In this document: positions 44,869-56,853 of the stretch, in pieces
How positions within the stretch are numbered: position 1 is the first letter of the stretch
How the letters are laid out: every line of letters starts with the position of its first letter
Assembly: GCF_003597395.2 (NCBI RefSeq)
Contig: NC_133771.1
Location: forward strand, 143,023,633-143,087,632
Direction of reading: 5' to 3'
Length of the DNA: 64,000 nucleotides
From: Chelonoidis abingdonii
Taxonomy: Eukaryota; Chordata; Testudines; Testudinidae
Notes under the pieces: model-generated
Told to the model about the DNA's origin: nothing
The model's database searches: none
The model's input: only the letters and a program-made list of their open reading frames with translations
Position numbers and translations under genes: made by a program

Positions 44869-45084
44869 TGTAATGATGATAGGAACTTTGGAGAAGGAAC
44901 CAGTTGCCCATAGTGTTGTATGTGGGGAACTCTTATGCCTTATAAGCAGAAGCACATTGCTTGCACTTGGAGCCAGGCAGGCAATCCAGGAATGCCTATT
45001 TGTACAGTTCTCAGCTAAAAGTGAAGTGAAATGTTTACTGTTTCTTAAAATGTCTTCAGTTTCTTACATTTTTTTGGCAATAGC
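44869..45084 (+). repeat. 3' LTR of the gypsy element
   Basis: Starts TGTAATGATGATAGGAAC and shares with the 5' LTR the blocks GCAGAAGCACATTGCTTGCA, CTTGGAGCCAGGCA, TGTACAGTTCTC and AAATGTCTTCAG. The shared end is AATAGC. The two LTRs differ at many positions and by small gaps. Confidence 0.75.
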
Positions 45085-45159
45085 TGTTTCCCTTGGCTTG
45101 ACTCCGGCTCTGACCCCTGGCTAGACTCTGACTGTGACCCTCACCTGTGGTTCCCAACC

Positions 45160-46830
45160 ATTGCTGGAATTTTCAACAGCATATTTCATCTAATGATGCA
45201 AATGTCACTGAAAAATGGAGACTTATGTATTTTGTATATGTTTGTGGAAACAGTTTCACCAGTAATTTAGGTTAAAATATGTTTTAAAATGAGTAACAGG
45301 TTTAGTCTAACAAAGATTTAAACAATAAATTGTGCACAGCAAAATGTGTACATTAGTTAAATTTGAATACTAATTTAACTAGTGGTCTTGCGTACAATTT
45401 ATGTCTATTAACTAAAATTTGTAATTCACACGTTTAAAGAACTAGAAAACCCTTAAAGTGTAGTTGCTCATGAGTCACAAATGCAGTTAACTGAAATATA
45501 GTTAAATGTATAGCATAGGATGCTTGACTGAAAATCTAAACTGTTTGCAAATATCTTGGTATAGGCCTGTAGGACTGTATAATTTCTCCTTCTTATAATC
45601 TCTTTAATGCTTAAGAGGGTGATATAAAAATCTTTGGGCCAGATCCTCTGTCTACTGATGTGTAAATTAGTAGAGCTTCACTGGCTTCTATGTAGTTGTG
45701 TATTGAGACCACCTGAGGATGTGGACCTTAGTTGTAGTGGTCATCCTATACAATATATCTCAACTGATTTTGGGGAGGCTTTTAGAGAGTCAGATACCTT
45801 TTTAATTAAATTTTGGTATATTTGCATTGTTTGTGAGTAATTTCATGATTTAAATAACTTCATAAACACATGAATATAGATCTCTTGAAAGTGTAAGCAG
45901 ATGATTATACCAGCTGCTCTGCACAGTTCTGCAGAGGTGAAATAGGATACTACATTCCTGCTATTCTAGTTCTGCCCTAAAGAGGTGCAGAAGCTACCCA
46001 AAGTACTAACTGCTGTTACAATTTCATGGTGTATTCATATAAGTACTACATTGAGACTATCAGACTAACTTTTTTTCTTGCAGTTTGACCAATGCATTCT
46101 TTTACCTAGCTTTGTATTTATACACTAAAGTCCAACTTTTGATGCTGCAAAGTTCTAAACTCTGCGGCTTAGCCAGTAGTTCTTACAAGTTCCTTGACCT
46201 ACCACCATTGATCTTTCTGAAAGGATATAGTCAGACTCAGTGTATAATACTGTAAGTGCTCCAGTGTGACTTTATTGCATAAAGACTTTAGCGCAGAAAT
46301 CTGAGAAGAAGTCTGGATTAAGGAATTTGTGAACTCCTGCTAGTAAAGCCTATAAACAGGATTGCAAGGATTAGATTTTTATCAGTAAATGCCAGTAAAC
46401 ATTGATTTCCCTGTTCACACGCAAGCCAATGGCAAAATATTTCTATTGATAACAAAATTTTACAGATAGGCAAAGTCAGAAAAATGCTGCTATTAGAGTT
46501 GATTTAAGGATATGCACTTTCTTTTGACGTATGATGTTGACAATTTGTGTTTTTAATGGTTACAAAGCTTTAACTTTTTGAAACTACGTCCATTGTCATT
46601 TAAATAATTAGTGTCTAACACTCTTCTCTCTCCCCCCCCCCCATAGCTTTGCATATCTAGGAAAATTTAAATTGTTAAAAATAGAAAAAATGCTTGAACC
46701 AATATGTTTAAACTCTTTTTTTAAAAGTAGAATTTTGCCAAGCCTATCTATAGCTTCCATTAGCAAGTTCTTCAGTCATACACTGTGTATCTCTTCAGTC
46801 CTTTCACACTCTAGCCTGCCTCAGCTAAAA
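45160..46830. other. Unassigned AT-rich sequence
   Basis: No exon, RNA gene or repeat ends recognised; a short C run lies at about 46633-46642. Confidence 0.5.
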
Positions 46831-46869
46831 GTGTGCTTCTGGGTTTCAGGTCACGGGCATTGTTTACCC

Positions 46870-47240
46870 CGTGTCATCTGTGGCAACGGCTTCCCACAGG
46901 AGATTCATCACCAAAGCAGGTGGGATGATGTTGCCTTTCCTGTGGGCTCTGACAGAGGAAGTCTGTTGTAAACTGGGGCCATGAGGTCACAGGACACAGC
47001 ACTCCAGTCACCATGCTTCCTGGCCATGCTCCTTTTCTTGTGTAATGGGTGGGATTGAACTGGAGACCTCTAGAGCTTAGTGCATGAGCCTCTACTGCAT
47101 GAGCTAAAAGCCAATTGACAGTTAGCTAAAGCTGTAGAGCGGACTCATTTACCTCTCTCTCTCTTTAAGTGGTCTCAGTGCCACTAGATGGGACAGAACA
47201 CCACACCCAGGAGGAATATGGGTTACACTTGTACCTACTG
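46870..47240 (-). repeat. tRNA-derived SINE, tortoise Pol III type
   Basis: On the minus strand, 47106 down to 47095 gives the A box (TAGCTCATGCAG) and 47061 down to 47051 gives the B box (AGTTCAATCCC). They are set in a tRNA-like stretch (GCTCATGCACTAAGCTCTAG) running to 47041. Upstream on that strand (47240-47108) lies a leader with GTTCTGTCCCATCTAGTGGC and an AGAGAGAGAG run. The body toward 46870 is unassigned. I recall this head from cryptodiran turtle SINEs; the outer limits are approximate. Confidence 0.65.
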
Positions 47241-47629
47241 TTGACTCTGACACTTGAAACAAATCCTCTCACCCACCCTTGTGCCACCACAATCCCACTC
47301 CAGTCTGATTTGTCTGCCACTAGACTATCAATAGATGCTATAACAATCCCAGACTAAATCAATGCTATTATGCAGAGTGGCTGAGGCGCAACTGATCAGT
47401 ATCTGGAGGGGTATGATCTATGATTTACATTGCAATATTTAATAGTACTATTTCCAGTCTTTGTAGGATAGGCAGATGCAGTAGATTTTGTTTTATAGCA
47501 GATTGGTGGATAATAGAGCACTGTTGTGTGTGACCTGCATGAGTGAAAGATGCAGGATAATCTCAGTCTCTGTAGAGAAATTGGTTGGAGGAGAGGGGTA
47601 AGTGTGTGTCTCTCCTCTATGAATGGACT
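47241..47629. other. Unassigned
   Basis: No recognisable features. The last 8 bp or so carry the left target duplication of the next element. Confidence 0.5.
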
Positions 47630-47637
47630 GTAGGAGG

Positions 47638-48095
47638 CAGGGCGGGTGCAAGGATGTTTCATGCCCTAGGCAAAACTTCCACCCTGAGCCTCCCCCCTCC
47701 TCTCCCTGAGCCCTGTGGCAGCTCTCCGCCTTCCCCTGCCCCAAGTTGCTCCCCTCTTCCCCCCCGCGGCAGCTCCCCACCCCAGCTCACCTCTGCTCTT
47801 CTTCCTCCCTGAGCATGCCATTGCTGCTCCACTTCTCCTTCCTCCCAGGCTTGCGGTGCCAAACAGCAGAACGGGGCGGTGTGCTCAGGGGAGGAGACGG
47901 AGCAGAAGTGAGCTGGGGCGGGGAGTTCCCCTGCGTGCTGCCATCCCAACCATTTGCTGCAGGCGACCCTCCCTGCACCCCCCTGCCCCAGCTCCCTCCG
48001 CCTAAATGCTGCCACTGACCGGGGCAGCCAAAGGACCTGAAATGGCGCCTCCCAAATGCTAGCACCTGGTCACCTAATGAGTTGTACTGGCCCTG
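47638..48095. mobile_element. hAT-type non-autonomous element, TSD GTAGGAGG
   Basis: Begins CAGGGCGGGTGCAAGG and ends ACTGGCCCTG. GTAGGAGG flanks both sides exactly (47630-47637 and 48096-48103). The 458-bp GC-rich body holds opposed arms (CCAGCTCACCTCTGCTCTTC against GAAGTGAGCTGGGGCGGGG). Overlapping GC-rich frames in both strands are by-products. Confidence 0.85.
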
Positions 48096-48103
48096 GTAGG
48101 AGG

Positions 48104-49394
48104 TGACAGAAGTATCTCCAGCTCAAAAGGACAAGTGCAGTGGAAGAGAGTCTGTAGTTCAGTTAATGATGAGCCCTGGTATGAATGTAAGAGAGGACAA
48201 TGAAGGTCTGTGGTCCATATTGGAAAAACTTAGATAGATTAGGTGGGTATGATGGGGTCTTTTGCCTATAGGTGGAGGCTAGAAAAAGTTTTGGAGAAGA
48301 GATGAAGGGCGGAGTTGAGATTGATGTGGGAAGCTTAATGAATTTCCTACTTGACAAGTTGTCTTTTTTTTCTCTTAACTCTTTGTGAGCAGATAGGTGA
48401 CATACTCTCTCACTGTATTCTTAGTGAGGAAACACACTACCCAGTTGCAAATGAATCTGGACCTGTTGGTCACGGGGTGTGGTCAGATTGTTCTCATTGC
48501 ATGGAACTTCCAGAGTTTTTTTCTGACTTCCAAGTAGCAACATAGGCATTCTCCATAGTTCCTTTTGTCTGCAGACTAGAAGAATTTCTGTCCATAATCT
48601 GAAAAAATCAGTTATTTTTTCTCTTGGGAAAATAACCTAACTCATGTAAAGATCCTGTCCTCAGGAAGGATTCCTCTGCTCTGCCAGAGATGCACAATGA
48701 CTGGCAACTCAGCTGAAAGGAAAAAATGTGGTCAGGAGGTGCCGGATTTTCTCAGCCCGTTAACTCTACCTTAATTGCACTACTTTTTGCCTGTGGTTAA
48801 TAAGGGTCATGTCTGTCTGAACACATTGTAGATCATACCAGCATATTTCACCGAGACAAGTTTAACTCCTGAGTCATTGTGACTTTGTGGTTGAACAATC
48901 ACCTGGTTAATGAGCATCCTTTAACCTTAGTGTTTCTTTCCAAGAGGTCCTAAACCATTTTTTTTGGTGGGGGGGAGGGGTAGTGGGCAAGTTTCCTAGA
49001 GAGTTAGTAATCTTGTGCAAAGTTTATCTGAACACCAGAAAAGAGCACACAAGATACTTTTGAAGTATTCTATTTAATTTATTCAAGAGAAGGTTAAGAG
49101 ATGACTTGCTACATGGGGAGAAGATTTCTGAGTGTATTTTCTATGGAAGTTTATTTTCTTCTGGCAGGAATTTGAATACTAAAAAAAATCTTTGGCCAAA
49201 AAGTTTCAAATTGGAAATTCGGCTGCAGTGTATTACGGGAGTAGTAATTCAGCTACTTCATGCTCCTTTTCTTGTCTATTCCTCCTTCTTAATAGAACTC
49301 CATCTTTTGTGGTGCACTGTGGTCTTCACTTGTGAAAAAAGGAGCCATTGTATTTTGGGAATTCTCAGCCATGGCGAATCATGGGAGATGTAGT
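48104..49394. other. Unassigned AT-rich sequence
   Basis: No gene recognised. The frame at 49106-49393 has no known domain. Confidence 0.5.
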
Positions 49395-49398
49395 TCAG

Positions 49399-49665
49399 TT
49401 GAGAACATAAGAACGGCCGTACCGGGTCAGACCAAAGGTCCATCTAGCCTAGTATCTGTCTACCGACAGGGACCAATCCCAGGTGTCCCAGGGGGAGTGA
49501 ACTTAACAGGCAATGATCAAGTGATCTCTCTCCTGCTATCCATCTCCATCCTCTGACGAACAGAGGCTAGGGACACCATTCTTTATCCATCCTGGTTAAT
49601 AGCCATTTATGTACTTAACCACCATGAATTTATCCAGTTCTCTTTTAAACCTGACCCATAGAGGA
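49399..49665 (+). repeat. CR1-like LINE fragment
   Basis: GAACATAAGAACGGCCGTAC, CGGGTCAGACCAAAGGTCCA, GATCAAGTGATCTCTCTCCT, CAGAGGCTAGGGACACC and ATGAATTTATCCAGTTCTCT extend the repeat type seen at 43263. No ORF survives. Confidence 0.65.
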
Positions 49666-49924
49666 GGAGGAGAACATAGGGCAACTGAACTATGACTCTG
49701 TCAGGAATAATAGCAGCCTTTCCAAATGAAATCTCTTTTTACATATAGGCATTTGGGATTTAGATGGCCGGGTGGGGAATCCATGGGAAAAAAAGAGTTT
49801 TTGTTTGTTTGGTTGGTTTTTTTTGTGAAATTTTTTTAGTAGAAAACCCAATTTTCCAACAAAGTTTCAACGGAAAATACAGACCTAATTGGATGTCTTT
49901 CTGAAAGGTTACGAACTAGATGTT

Positions 49925-50020
49925 GTAATCACTTGGTGAAATTCTGTGGCCTATGTTACACAGAAAGTCAGACTATATGGTCACAATGGTCTCTTCTAAC
50001 TTTAAATTCTGTGAATATAT
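49925..50020 (+). repeat. CR1 3' terminal fragment
   Basis: GTGAAATTCTGTGGCCTATG, AGTCAGACTATATGGTCACA and ATGGTCTCTTCTAACTTTAA, followed by a short ATTCTGTG-type tail, match the order of a CR1 LINE 3' end. The 5' truncation is usual for CR1. Confidence 0.7.
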
Positions 50021-51545
50021 TAGAAGATCAAGAAGTGTAGTATCTGTGAACAGAATTATTCTTCTCTACAGTACTGAAATTTGAATCATTCATGGCAAAT
50101 TTACACTTAAATTAAGATGAACAGTTAATGTTGCTTTAAAAACAAAGATTTTTATGAATGTATCAGATGCTTGTAAAACACACAGACTAATACTTCTGAG
50201 TGTTTCATATATGTTTATATAAGAAACAATGCAGAGAGGATTAAAAGTTGAGTCACTCCAGGACATACAAAAGCAAATTAAATTCTCTGCTCATGAAGTC
50301 ACAACAGAAAGGAATATAAAAGATAGTCATAATCCTGCCAGTGTTTTATGTCACAAAGATTACTTGTATTTGTGGTGTGTATGTATGTATGTATGTATTA
50401 TTTTTTCAGGATTTTATATATTTCTAATTATGCAAACTCCTGCTAAATCCCTGAAATACTAAAAATTTAAAGTAGAAGCCTAAACAGTGTTTGTGGTTAT
50501 CTTCTGTATTGGATAAGGTATACTGTGTTTTAAAACTTTAGAATTCCCTGCTTTCCTATATAACAGTCCTTCAATAAGCATTAGCATATAGTGCTCATAG
50601 GACCAGATCGTAGCTGAGCTCTGTCAGGATGGACAAGTGGATTAAGGGAAAGGAGCCTTCTTTCCTGTATGCTCTCCACGCACAAAATTGCATAAGAGAC
50701 CTAAAAATGGTAGAACAAGTGGCTGACTGGGGCAGGGGTATGTCTGTATGTATTCAGTTGAACTCCTGTACCATCAGTTTTTCACATATGCCTGGTTAGG
50801 AAATAATGCTCTGTGTAAATCTCTGTAAGAATTAATGTTGTTCTCGTATTCATGTATTGACTTACTTTCTGCCAATGGCAAAAACAAAACCCATATCTAC
50901 CTATGAAGTGCTTGCATAATTAGGCCATGAAAGCGTTCTAGTCTCTTATGCACAAATTATTCCTTGCTTTCATATCTGAGGGATTTTTCTCTTGTTGGAA
51001 AGAAAATGGAAAATGTTCCCTGCTTTGCCATTTAAAAAAACAAGTAGTGTTTGGGTGAGTGAATCCAATTGACATTCAACTTTGGGGGTCTCATCCGCTT
51101 TTGTAAAACCCAGCAGTACATCTTTCCTTTTCCCCATCTTTTGGTCTCATGCTCCACTGCTGGATGAGAGTATTTGTTGCAAAACATTTTGATCTTTAAA
51201 TTAGGTAAAGGGTGGATGGGTATATCAAGTGTGGAATTGTGGAGGCTGGATGTAGATATGCTGTGGCTAGGTTTGGAGACTGTGTGAGGATACAATATAA
51301 GTGGCTGGAATTCTTGGATTCCCTCTGCTGAATTTCCAGGTGCTCCAATGTTAGATATCCAGTAGTGGCTAGACAGGTGGCAAGTTGCGATTACTGCACT
51401 GACTGGCTAAGAATTGCGCAAATTCGACTACTTTTGACACTCTGTTTTCTCTACCCTCACTGTGCCCTGCTTGCTGGTCTCTGCTAGCTGGTATGTCTTG
51501 GGGCAGTGACTCTTATTTTCTCTGATACGATTGGCCTCTAGGTGC
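50021..51545. other. Unassigned AT-rich sequence with (GTAT)n
   Basis: A GTAT microsatellite of about five units lies at 50379-50398. No gene recognised. Confidence 0.5.
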
Positions 51546-51547
51546 TA

Positions 51548-53120
51548 CTTGTGACAAACTCGGAGATGTATGTATTCCCTTTTATTAATATGTTATATGT
51601 GTGCGCGGTGATAGGGGTCAGAAGTTGTTAAGGAAATCAAGCAGGAAAGGTAAAACAATGAGCTAGCTAAAGAACATCCCAACGAACACTCAAACACAAT
51701 GGCCCAGGCTTATAGCCATGGCAAGGTGACTCCTCAGTCCCAACCCTGATGACATAGTTGTTTTTCTCCTAACCAGAGGCAGAAGTTGGCTGGGTTGAAT
51801 TTACACAAGCTTACAAGGAAAGATTAGGGTGTAAATTAGACCCATGTATGTAGTCCTTTTATTGTTTTTACTCCTTTGCACAAGAGCATTTTTGGAGTAT
51901 GTGCTCTGAAGAAATCAGAGCTGCTTTTTGGGATAAATCCCTGAAGTCTTTGCAAGGGACCAGCAATCTGGCTTATTCCTATGTACATGAGCAAGGGAGC
52001 CCCTCAGTATAAACTGATAGAGGGCATATCAGAACTTTTTATCAGGCCTAACATACTCAGTGCTACAACTCACTGTCGTCATAATCCGTATCTAAAGGAT
52101 GCTATGTAAGGTATCATATGCAAACTGGTAACACACTGGTCATTAATATCATTGTGTGATGAATGTATTGGTGGTGTGTAAAGAATTATAGATGTGTACT
52201 GGAAATAAGGTTCTCAAACATGTTTGGCAGACTGTGCCCAAGCAGAGACAAAGGAATGTTGTTTTGCAGGTTTGACATTGCCTCCATTGTAAATTAAGCA
52301 AGGTGTAACCTATGACAATGAAGAGCACATTTTTTATATAATTATATAATGTGTGGGTATAGTAAACAAACGCATCTCGCAATTGAGGGGAAATGATCAC
52401 TTAAGTATCTCGCTAGGGGATGAAGACAGCACCTTCAAGAAGCCTTCCTGCCTCTTGAAACATGGCCAATATATTTTGGAAAATATAAACAGAGACAAGA
52501 AGTCATTTTGTCATCCTTCACCTGAGGAGACAAAGAAACCAAACGCTTTGGGCTTTGTATCAGATCCTGGCTAAAGACAGGCCAGTTGTGCTGGAAGAAT
52601 GACTGGTAAGAAAACTGCATTGAACAAAAGCCTCTATTTGTTACACTTTTTGAGAGTAAAATCTAACTTATTTTTACTTGTTTGTTTGTAACTATTACTA
52701 TCCCTGTTCCTTTTACTTGGTATCACTTAAATCTAGGTTCTGTGAATAAACTTGTTTTACTTTTGCAAAACCATCTCAGTGCTCTATGTTAAACTAAAGA
52801 TAAAATCCTCAACTTAACTAGCAGGCTGGTGTGTATTATGTGTCTTTGGAGGTAGTGAACTTCATAACTTCTATGAGGGTCTGGTGAGAGGTACTGGATA
52901 CTAGGTGGGAGACAGTTTTGGGGAAACTCAAGGCAGGAATAGCTGTCGGTGTCACTTCGCAAGGAGTAACCAGGCTGGTGGAAGCCAGGGTGAGGCCATT
53001 GGCCTGTAAGCAGGCTACTGTGACAGGGCTCTGAGCCAGAGCTGCACAGAAGCACTCAGCATTATGAGGCAGGTGGTGAAACAGCCCCTTACGGGACTGG
53101 GGTGACACACCTCACACACA
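51548..53120 (+). repeat. Unclassified retroelement-like repeat
   Basis: It begins near GTGACAAACTCGGAGATG. It includes GTATCATATGCAAACTGG (about 52110) and a TGTTACACTTTTTGAGAG to GTGAATAAACTTGTTTTACT segment with a polyadenylation-like AATAAA near 52744. It ends in a CA-rich stretch near 53120. The phrase order resembles turtle LTR-type repeats as I remember them. Neither terminal dinucleotides nor a duplication could be confirmed. Confidence 0.35.
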
Positions 53121-53205
53121 CACCCAGCATCACAGAAGGAATGCATACTTTTTATGATGCTTTTTTAAGACTCTGCTTTTGAGTTATTTTAACCAACTTG
53201 CTGAT

Positions 53206-53421
53206 TAGGGCCGGCTCCAGGGGTTTTGCTGCCCCAAGCAGAAGAAGGAAAAAGAAAAAAAAAAAGCTGCGATTGCAGCAATTCAGCGAGAGGTCCTTTG
53301 CTCGGAACAGGAGTGAGGGATACTCTGCCGAATTGCTGCTGAATACTTGAAAGTGCCGCCCCACTCCGGAGTTGCCGCCCCAAGCACCTGCTTGATAAGC
53401 TGGTGCCTGGAGCCGGCCCTG
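53206..53421. mobile_element. hAT-type non-autonomous element, TSD TTGCTGAT
   Basis: Inverted ends TAGGGCCGGCTCCAGG and CCTGGAGCCGGCCCTG. TTGCTGAT flanks both sides exactly (53198-53205 and 53422-53429). The body has an A-rich run and GCCGCCCCAAGCACCTGCTT, shared with 28373-28621. Confidence 0.9.
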
Positions 53422-53429
53422 TTGCTGAT

Positions 53430-54579
53430 AGTTTCAGGCTCCTCGGTCAAAAGGGCTTACAGGTGCCAAATGAAGTTGGGCCTGTTGCATTAACAGTGTT
53501 GCGAAATGGAGACCTGCAGCCCAGAGATCCAGTCTCAGTAAGTGGACTATGTGATTCTGTCCTAACTGAGGTGTGGGAAGCCAGGCCCCTGAGGGAGTCT
53601 GTCACCTGAGGACTCTAAGGGACAGTTGGTCCTATAACTGTGACCATAATATAATATAAATGTTTTTAATAACACCCTAGAGAGAGTAAAATCACAAGGT
53701 GCTGGCTTTTCCTGAGTGTTTCCTTGTTCAGTGTAGACTTGAGACTCTTTGCTTGCTTCGTGTGTGTGTGTTATATAAAGTATGTATGACTGGACATGTG
53801 GAAGTCACAATGCACACTGTTGAGTTCCCCATAGTATTCTGCCTCAAAATTAGCATTTTGCTATAGATGAGAAGTAAGACCTGCTGGAGATAATGGGTGG
53901 TAAAACAGCTGCGAAACAGGTGGTTTAGTATATATTGCATACAGCACATAGTGATGCTACCGACTTCCCACTTTGGATACTAAACAGCATGCTATTTCAG
54001 CATTAGGTATGTGAGAAATATGATGAGCGCTTATGTTGATCTTCATATGCTGAACTGAATGAATGAATCTGAAACGGACTCGAATGCTGTGCCTCCTTTC
54101 TGCTCCTGCTGCTGATAAAGATCCTAATGCTGATCCTTCTCCTATCAAAGCGAGTGGCAAACTAATTACCTTGAGCAGCATCAGGCCCTATTAAAACTGA
54201 TTTTCTGTGCTGGAATCTCCTCTGCTTGTTACTACCAAAAAGACTGGAACAAGTGGGCCCAACTCATCGCCATTATTTATAAATGTAGTGAAAACAATGT
54301 ATTTACACCAAGGATATATGTCACAGTATGTGATCTCTGTTAGGCACTTCTAAATAGACTAGATATGTTGGGTGATTTTTATTGCCCTTTGGGTTACTGT
54401 CTGGCTTTCATTCATTTGAGGATCTTGGCACTTTGCAGACATTATCATGCCTTTTGAAATAGGTATAGGTTGGTTTAGACGAGAAGTTTTTGTTTCTGTT
54501 GCAACCCCAGTTAACTGACAACTAAATAAAGTTACAAAGTCATTCCATGAGTCGTCGGCGTCTTTTGTATGGTTTGGAT
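53430..54579. other. Unassigned sequence
   Basis: 53430-53640 has similar composition to the repeat ending at 53120 and may belong to it. Beyond that I see nothing recognisable. Confidence 0.4.
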
Positions 54580-55065
54580 AGGTAGCAACGATTACACATT
54601 TATATTGAGGTTGTATAGCCAGCACATTGCCGCAGTAGTGAGCTGGTGAATGTCTTTCAGGCTCCCGGTGAAAGAATGAAGGGGACACTCAGATATGATG
54701 TGCTCCATTGTTACTTACAGGTATTTGCCTCATTTTCCATTTAAAGAGAGTTTGTCCACGTCTCCGATGTGATTCAATCTGCACCAGTCTTTCCTATATA
54801 AATCAAAACCTGGTGGTTTCTTTGCAGGGTTAATGATGAGCTGTTTGTTTTGAGCAGTTGAAATGCTTCATATGACTCTTGGTTGAACCTCTGCTTCAAA
54901 GTTGGGTGTAAGGTCTTGATGCAGCTTCATAGAAGGTTGCGGAATTTTAATCTTGTCTTTGTCAGGATCTGCAGGTCATTGTGCAGCGGGATCCTCATGT
55001 TTGCGTTGACTTGGTTAAGAAAGAGTGATAACAGAGGTCTCACTAGAAAAGGTCTACAGATATAA
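54580..55065 (-). pseudogene. LINE reverse-transcriptase C-terminal fragment
   Basis: On the minus strand, conceptual fragments in several frames read in order: a basic Arg/Phe-rich piece (about 54940-54900), RLNHIGDVDKL (about 54780), then MEHIISECPLHSFTGS, HQLTTAAMCWLYNLNIN and a stop near 54600. The HII-ECP-...-LNNL-like pattern is that of the zinc-binding tail after the RT domain in jockey/CR1-like LINEs. Stops and shifts interrupt it. The assignment rests on pattern memory. Confidence 0.5.
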
Positions 55066-55106
55066 CCATCTGTCAAAGGTGTGATTTCTTTTTTAAACCA
55101 ATGTGC

Positions 55107-55292
55107 TGTAAGACTTAGTCTACATGCAGTAATACTAGGTATAAAGGTGCCTCTATACCAGAGTAGCTTATTATGTTCTTCAACCAGAATGAGCTATCAC
55201 AGTGTAACTGGGCCCATACTGGAGATGGGGGAGTGTCTGCCTTAACTAGACCAGTGTGGTTAAAATGATACGTTTTAAGTGTAGGCAAGCTT
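55107..55292. repeat. Decayed foldback MITE
   Basis: GACTTAGTCTACATGCAG at the left and TTTTAAGTGTAGGCAAGCTT at the right look like degraded inverted ends, with TCTATACCAGAGTAGC and ACTAGACCAGTGTGG inside. It is related in motif to the elements at 3572 and 35655. Confidence 0.4.
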
Positions 55293-56720
55293 CTAAAAAC
55301 AGGAGGGTTCTGTTAAGTGTAAGAACCTTTGATGTATAACACAGCAAACGTGATGCTATGGGACAGCTGAATGAAGCTTACTGTATCCAGTTACATTTCA
55401 AGGGTGATGCAGTTGCCTGACCTGGAATTTAGCTGCTAAACCAGGGTCAATATTAATTCTCATAGCATTCTTATTAAGACAAGCAGTGAGGGCTGTAGTT
55501 TTACATTATAGCCAAAACCCTCCAGCTGTATGGAGCCCTACAATGACACATAGGGGATTTGGTTCAGTGCCATCTACTGACTGACCAACATCACTTCTTT
55601 CAGTACTTCCATGTTGCTTGGTAGTATTTGGATGGGAGACTTACCTAGCCTAATTCTGTTTCAATTTGAGAAATGTAAAGGGATTGCATTGTGAGGTGGT
55701 ATGGTTGCAGACAACCATACATAGAAAATTAGAATTTTACTTCAGGCTTAATGAGGAAGCTAAAACAGAGTCACCTTCATTAGACTTGGAGTTGTAGATG
55801 CTCTATATAATAGGAAGTTTTTAACACATACGGGATATATCAAGCTGCAATTTCATATCCTGAGAGAAATAGATCTGAGAAATTACCCTATATCAATTCA
55901 CATCATGTAAGTAGGTAAGAATAACTAAATTTAAAATATTGTGCAGAAGTAGTCTTTATATGTAAGCGGGGTCTGAATTGAACTCTCCCTTGACAGCTAT
56001 TTTGGGAGGGGGAGAGACTTCAGGAGCAAATTGTATTTACGTGAACATACTTGCTCTGCGTAGGTCTCTAGCGGGAGGGAGTTGTGTAGCTCCAAGTGAT
56101 CAGCTTTGGCTGGTGTTGGGTTACAAATCACTTTAGTATTGAATGAAGGGGTATTGAAATGTTATGAATATTATTTTTATTGTATGACTAAAGGGGAGCA
56201 GAACTGTGCTGAGCTTGTCCTGATGGAGGGGTCACCCTCAGTTGAAAGGGACTCGCTAAGCCAGGGACTCAAATGTCAGACCCCTGTGAAAGTAAGAAGG
56301 GTGGGAACAGGTATTCCAGCCACAAGAAGTGGACTCTCGCTAAGGGTCCCCAATCTGGTTTAACTTGTTCCTCCCCACTGTTCAAAGAGAGCTAAATAGG
56401 CTTCATTAGGAGCCTTTTGTTAATGTTAAAGTGCTCAAATGAGAGCTGAAATCACTTGTGGTGTGCCACTGTTTCTACCCAGCCTGAAAGGAGCTGAAAA
56501 TTGCTAAGAGACTGATGTGCAGAGGTCACACCTGAGAGGCAGGTGGGAGCAGAAGATGACTGACAGTGGGCTGGCAAGTGAGTGTCTGGTGAGGTGGCAT
56601 ACCAGAGCAAGTGCTCTGATTGCAAAACAAGCAGGGTGCCTTCTTCCCCTGATGGGAGGTAAACTCACACAAATGCATCTCTAAACCCTGGGTCCTCACT
56701 GACCAAGGACAACAACTGTT
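55293..56720. other. Unassigned sequence
   Basis: No gene or repeat ends recognised; the frame at 56106-56363 has no known domain. Confidence 0.5.
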
Positions 56721-56728
56721 AGTGGGGG

Positions 56729-56845
56729 CTAGAGTGACCAGACAGCAAATGTGAAAAATCAGGATGGGGGGCAATAGGAGCCTATAGAAGAAAGAGACCC
56801 AAAAATTGGGACTGTCCCTATAAAATCGGGACATCTGGTCACTCT
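56729..56845. mobile_element. Small foldback DNA element, probable TSD AGTGGGGG
   Basis: CTAGAGTGACCAGA pairs with TCTGGTCACTCT. AGTGGGGG occurs exactly at both borders (56721-56728 and 56846-56853), which suits an hAT-like element. TA also abuts both inverted repeats, so a Tc1/mariner-like TA duplication is an alternative. The interior (AAAAATTGGGACTGTCCCTA, AAAATCGGGACA) is partly self-complementary. Confidence 0.75.
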
Positions 56846-56853
56846 AGTGGGGG

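Larger units (their letters stand above)
39638..45084 (+). mobile_element. Degenerate Ty3/gypsy LTR retrotransposon with nested insertions
   Basis: Two related LTRs (39638-39857 and 44869-45084) flank an interior with a primer-binding-like TGGTGTCAGGAC at 39868. The interior then has gag, protease-like, reverse transcriptase, RNase H and integrase-like regions in the Ty3/gypsy order. Every coding part carries stops or shifts, and two later insertions interrupt it (40250-41141 and 43263-43437). It is clearly inactive. LTR divergence is high by eye, so the copy is old. Confidence 0.8.

Noticed and set aside
47041..47107. A genuine tRNA gene on the minus strand
   Set aside because: The boxes are present but stem pairing is weak, and SINE-like leader and body surround it.
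47585..48065. Cluster of Pro/Ser/Gly-rich frames
   Set aside because: They fall mostly within the hAT-type element at 47638-48095, with no domain and no splice context.
54359..54688. 109-codon minus-strand frame as a host gene
   Set aside because: Its start overlaps a LINE RT tail read in another frame; no independent support.
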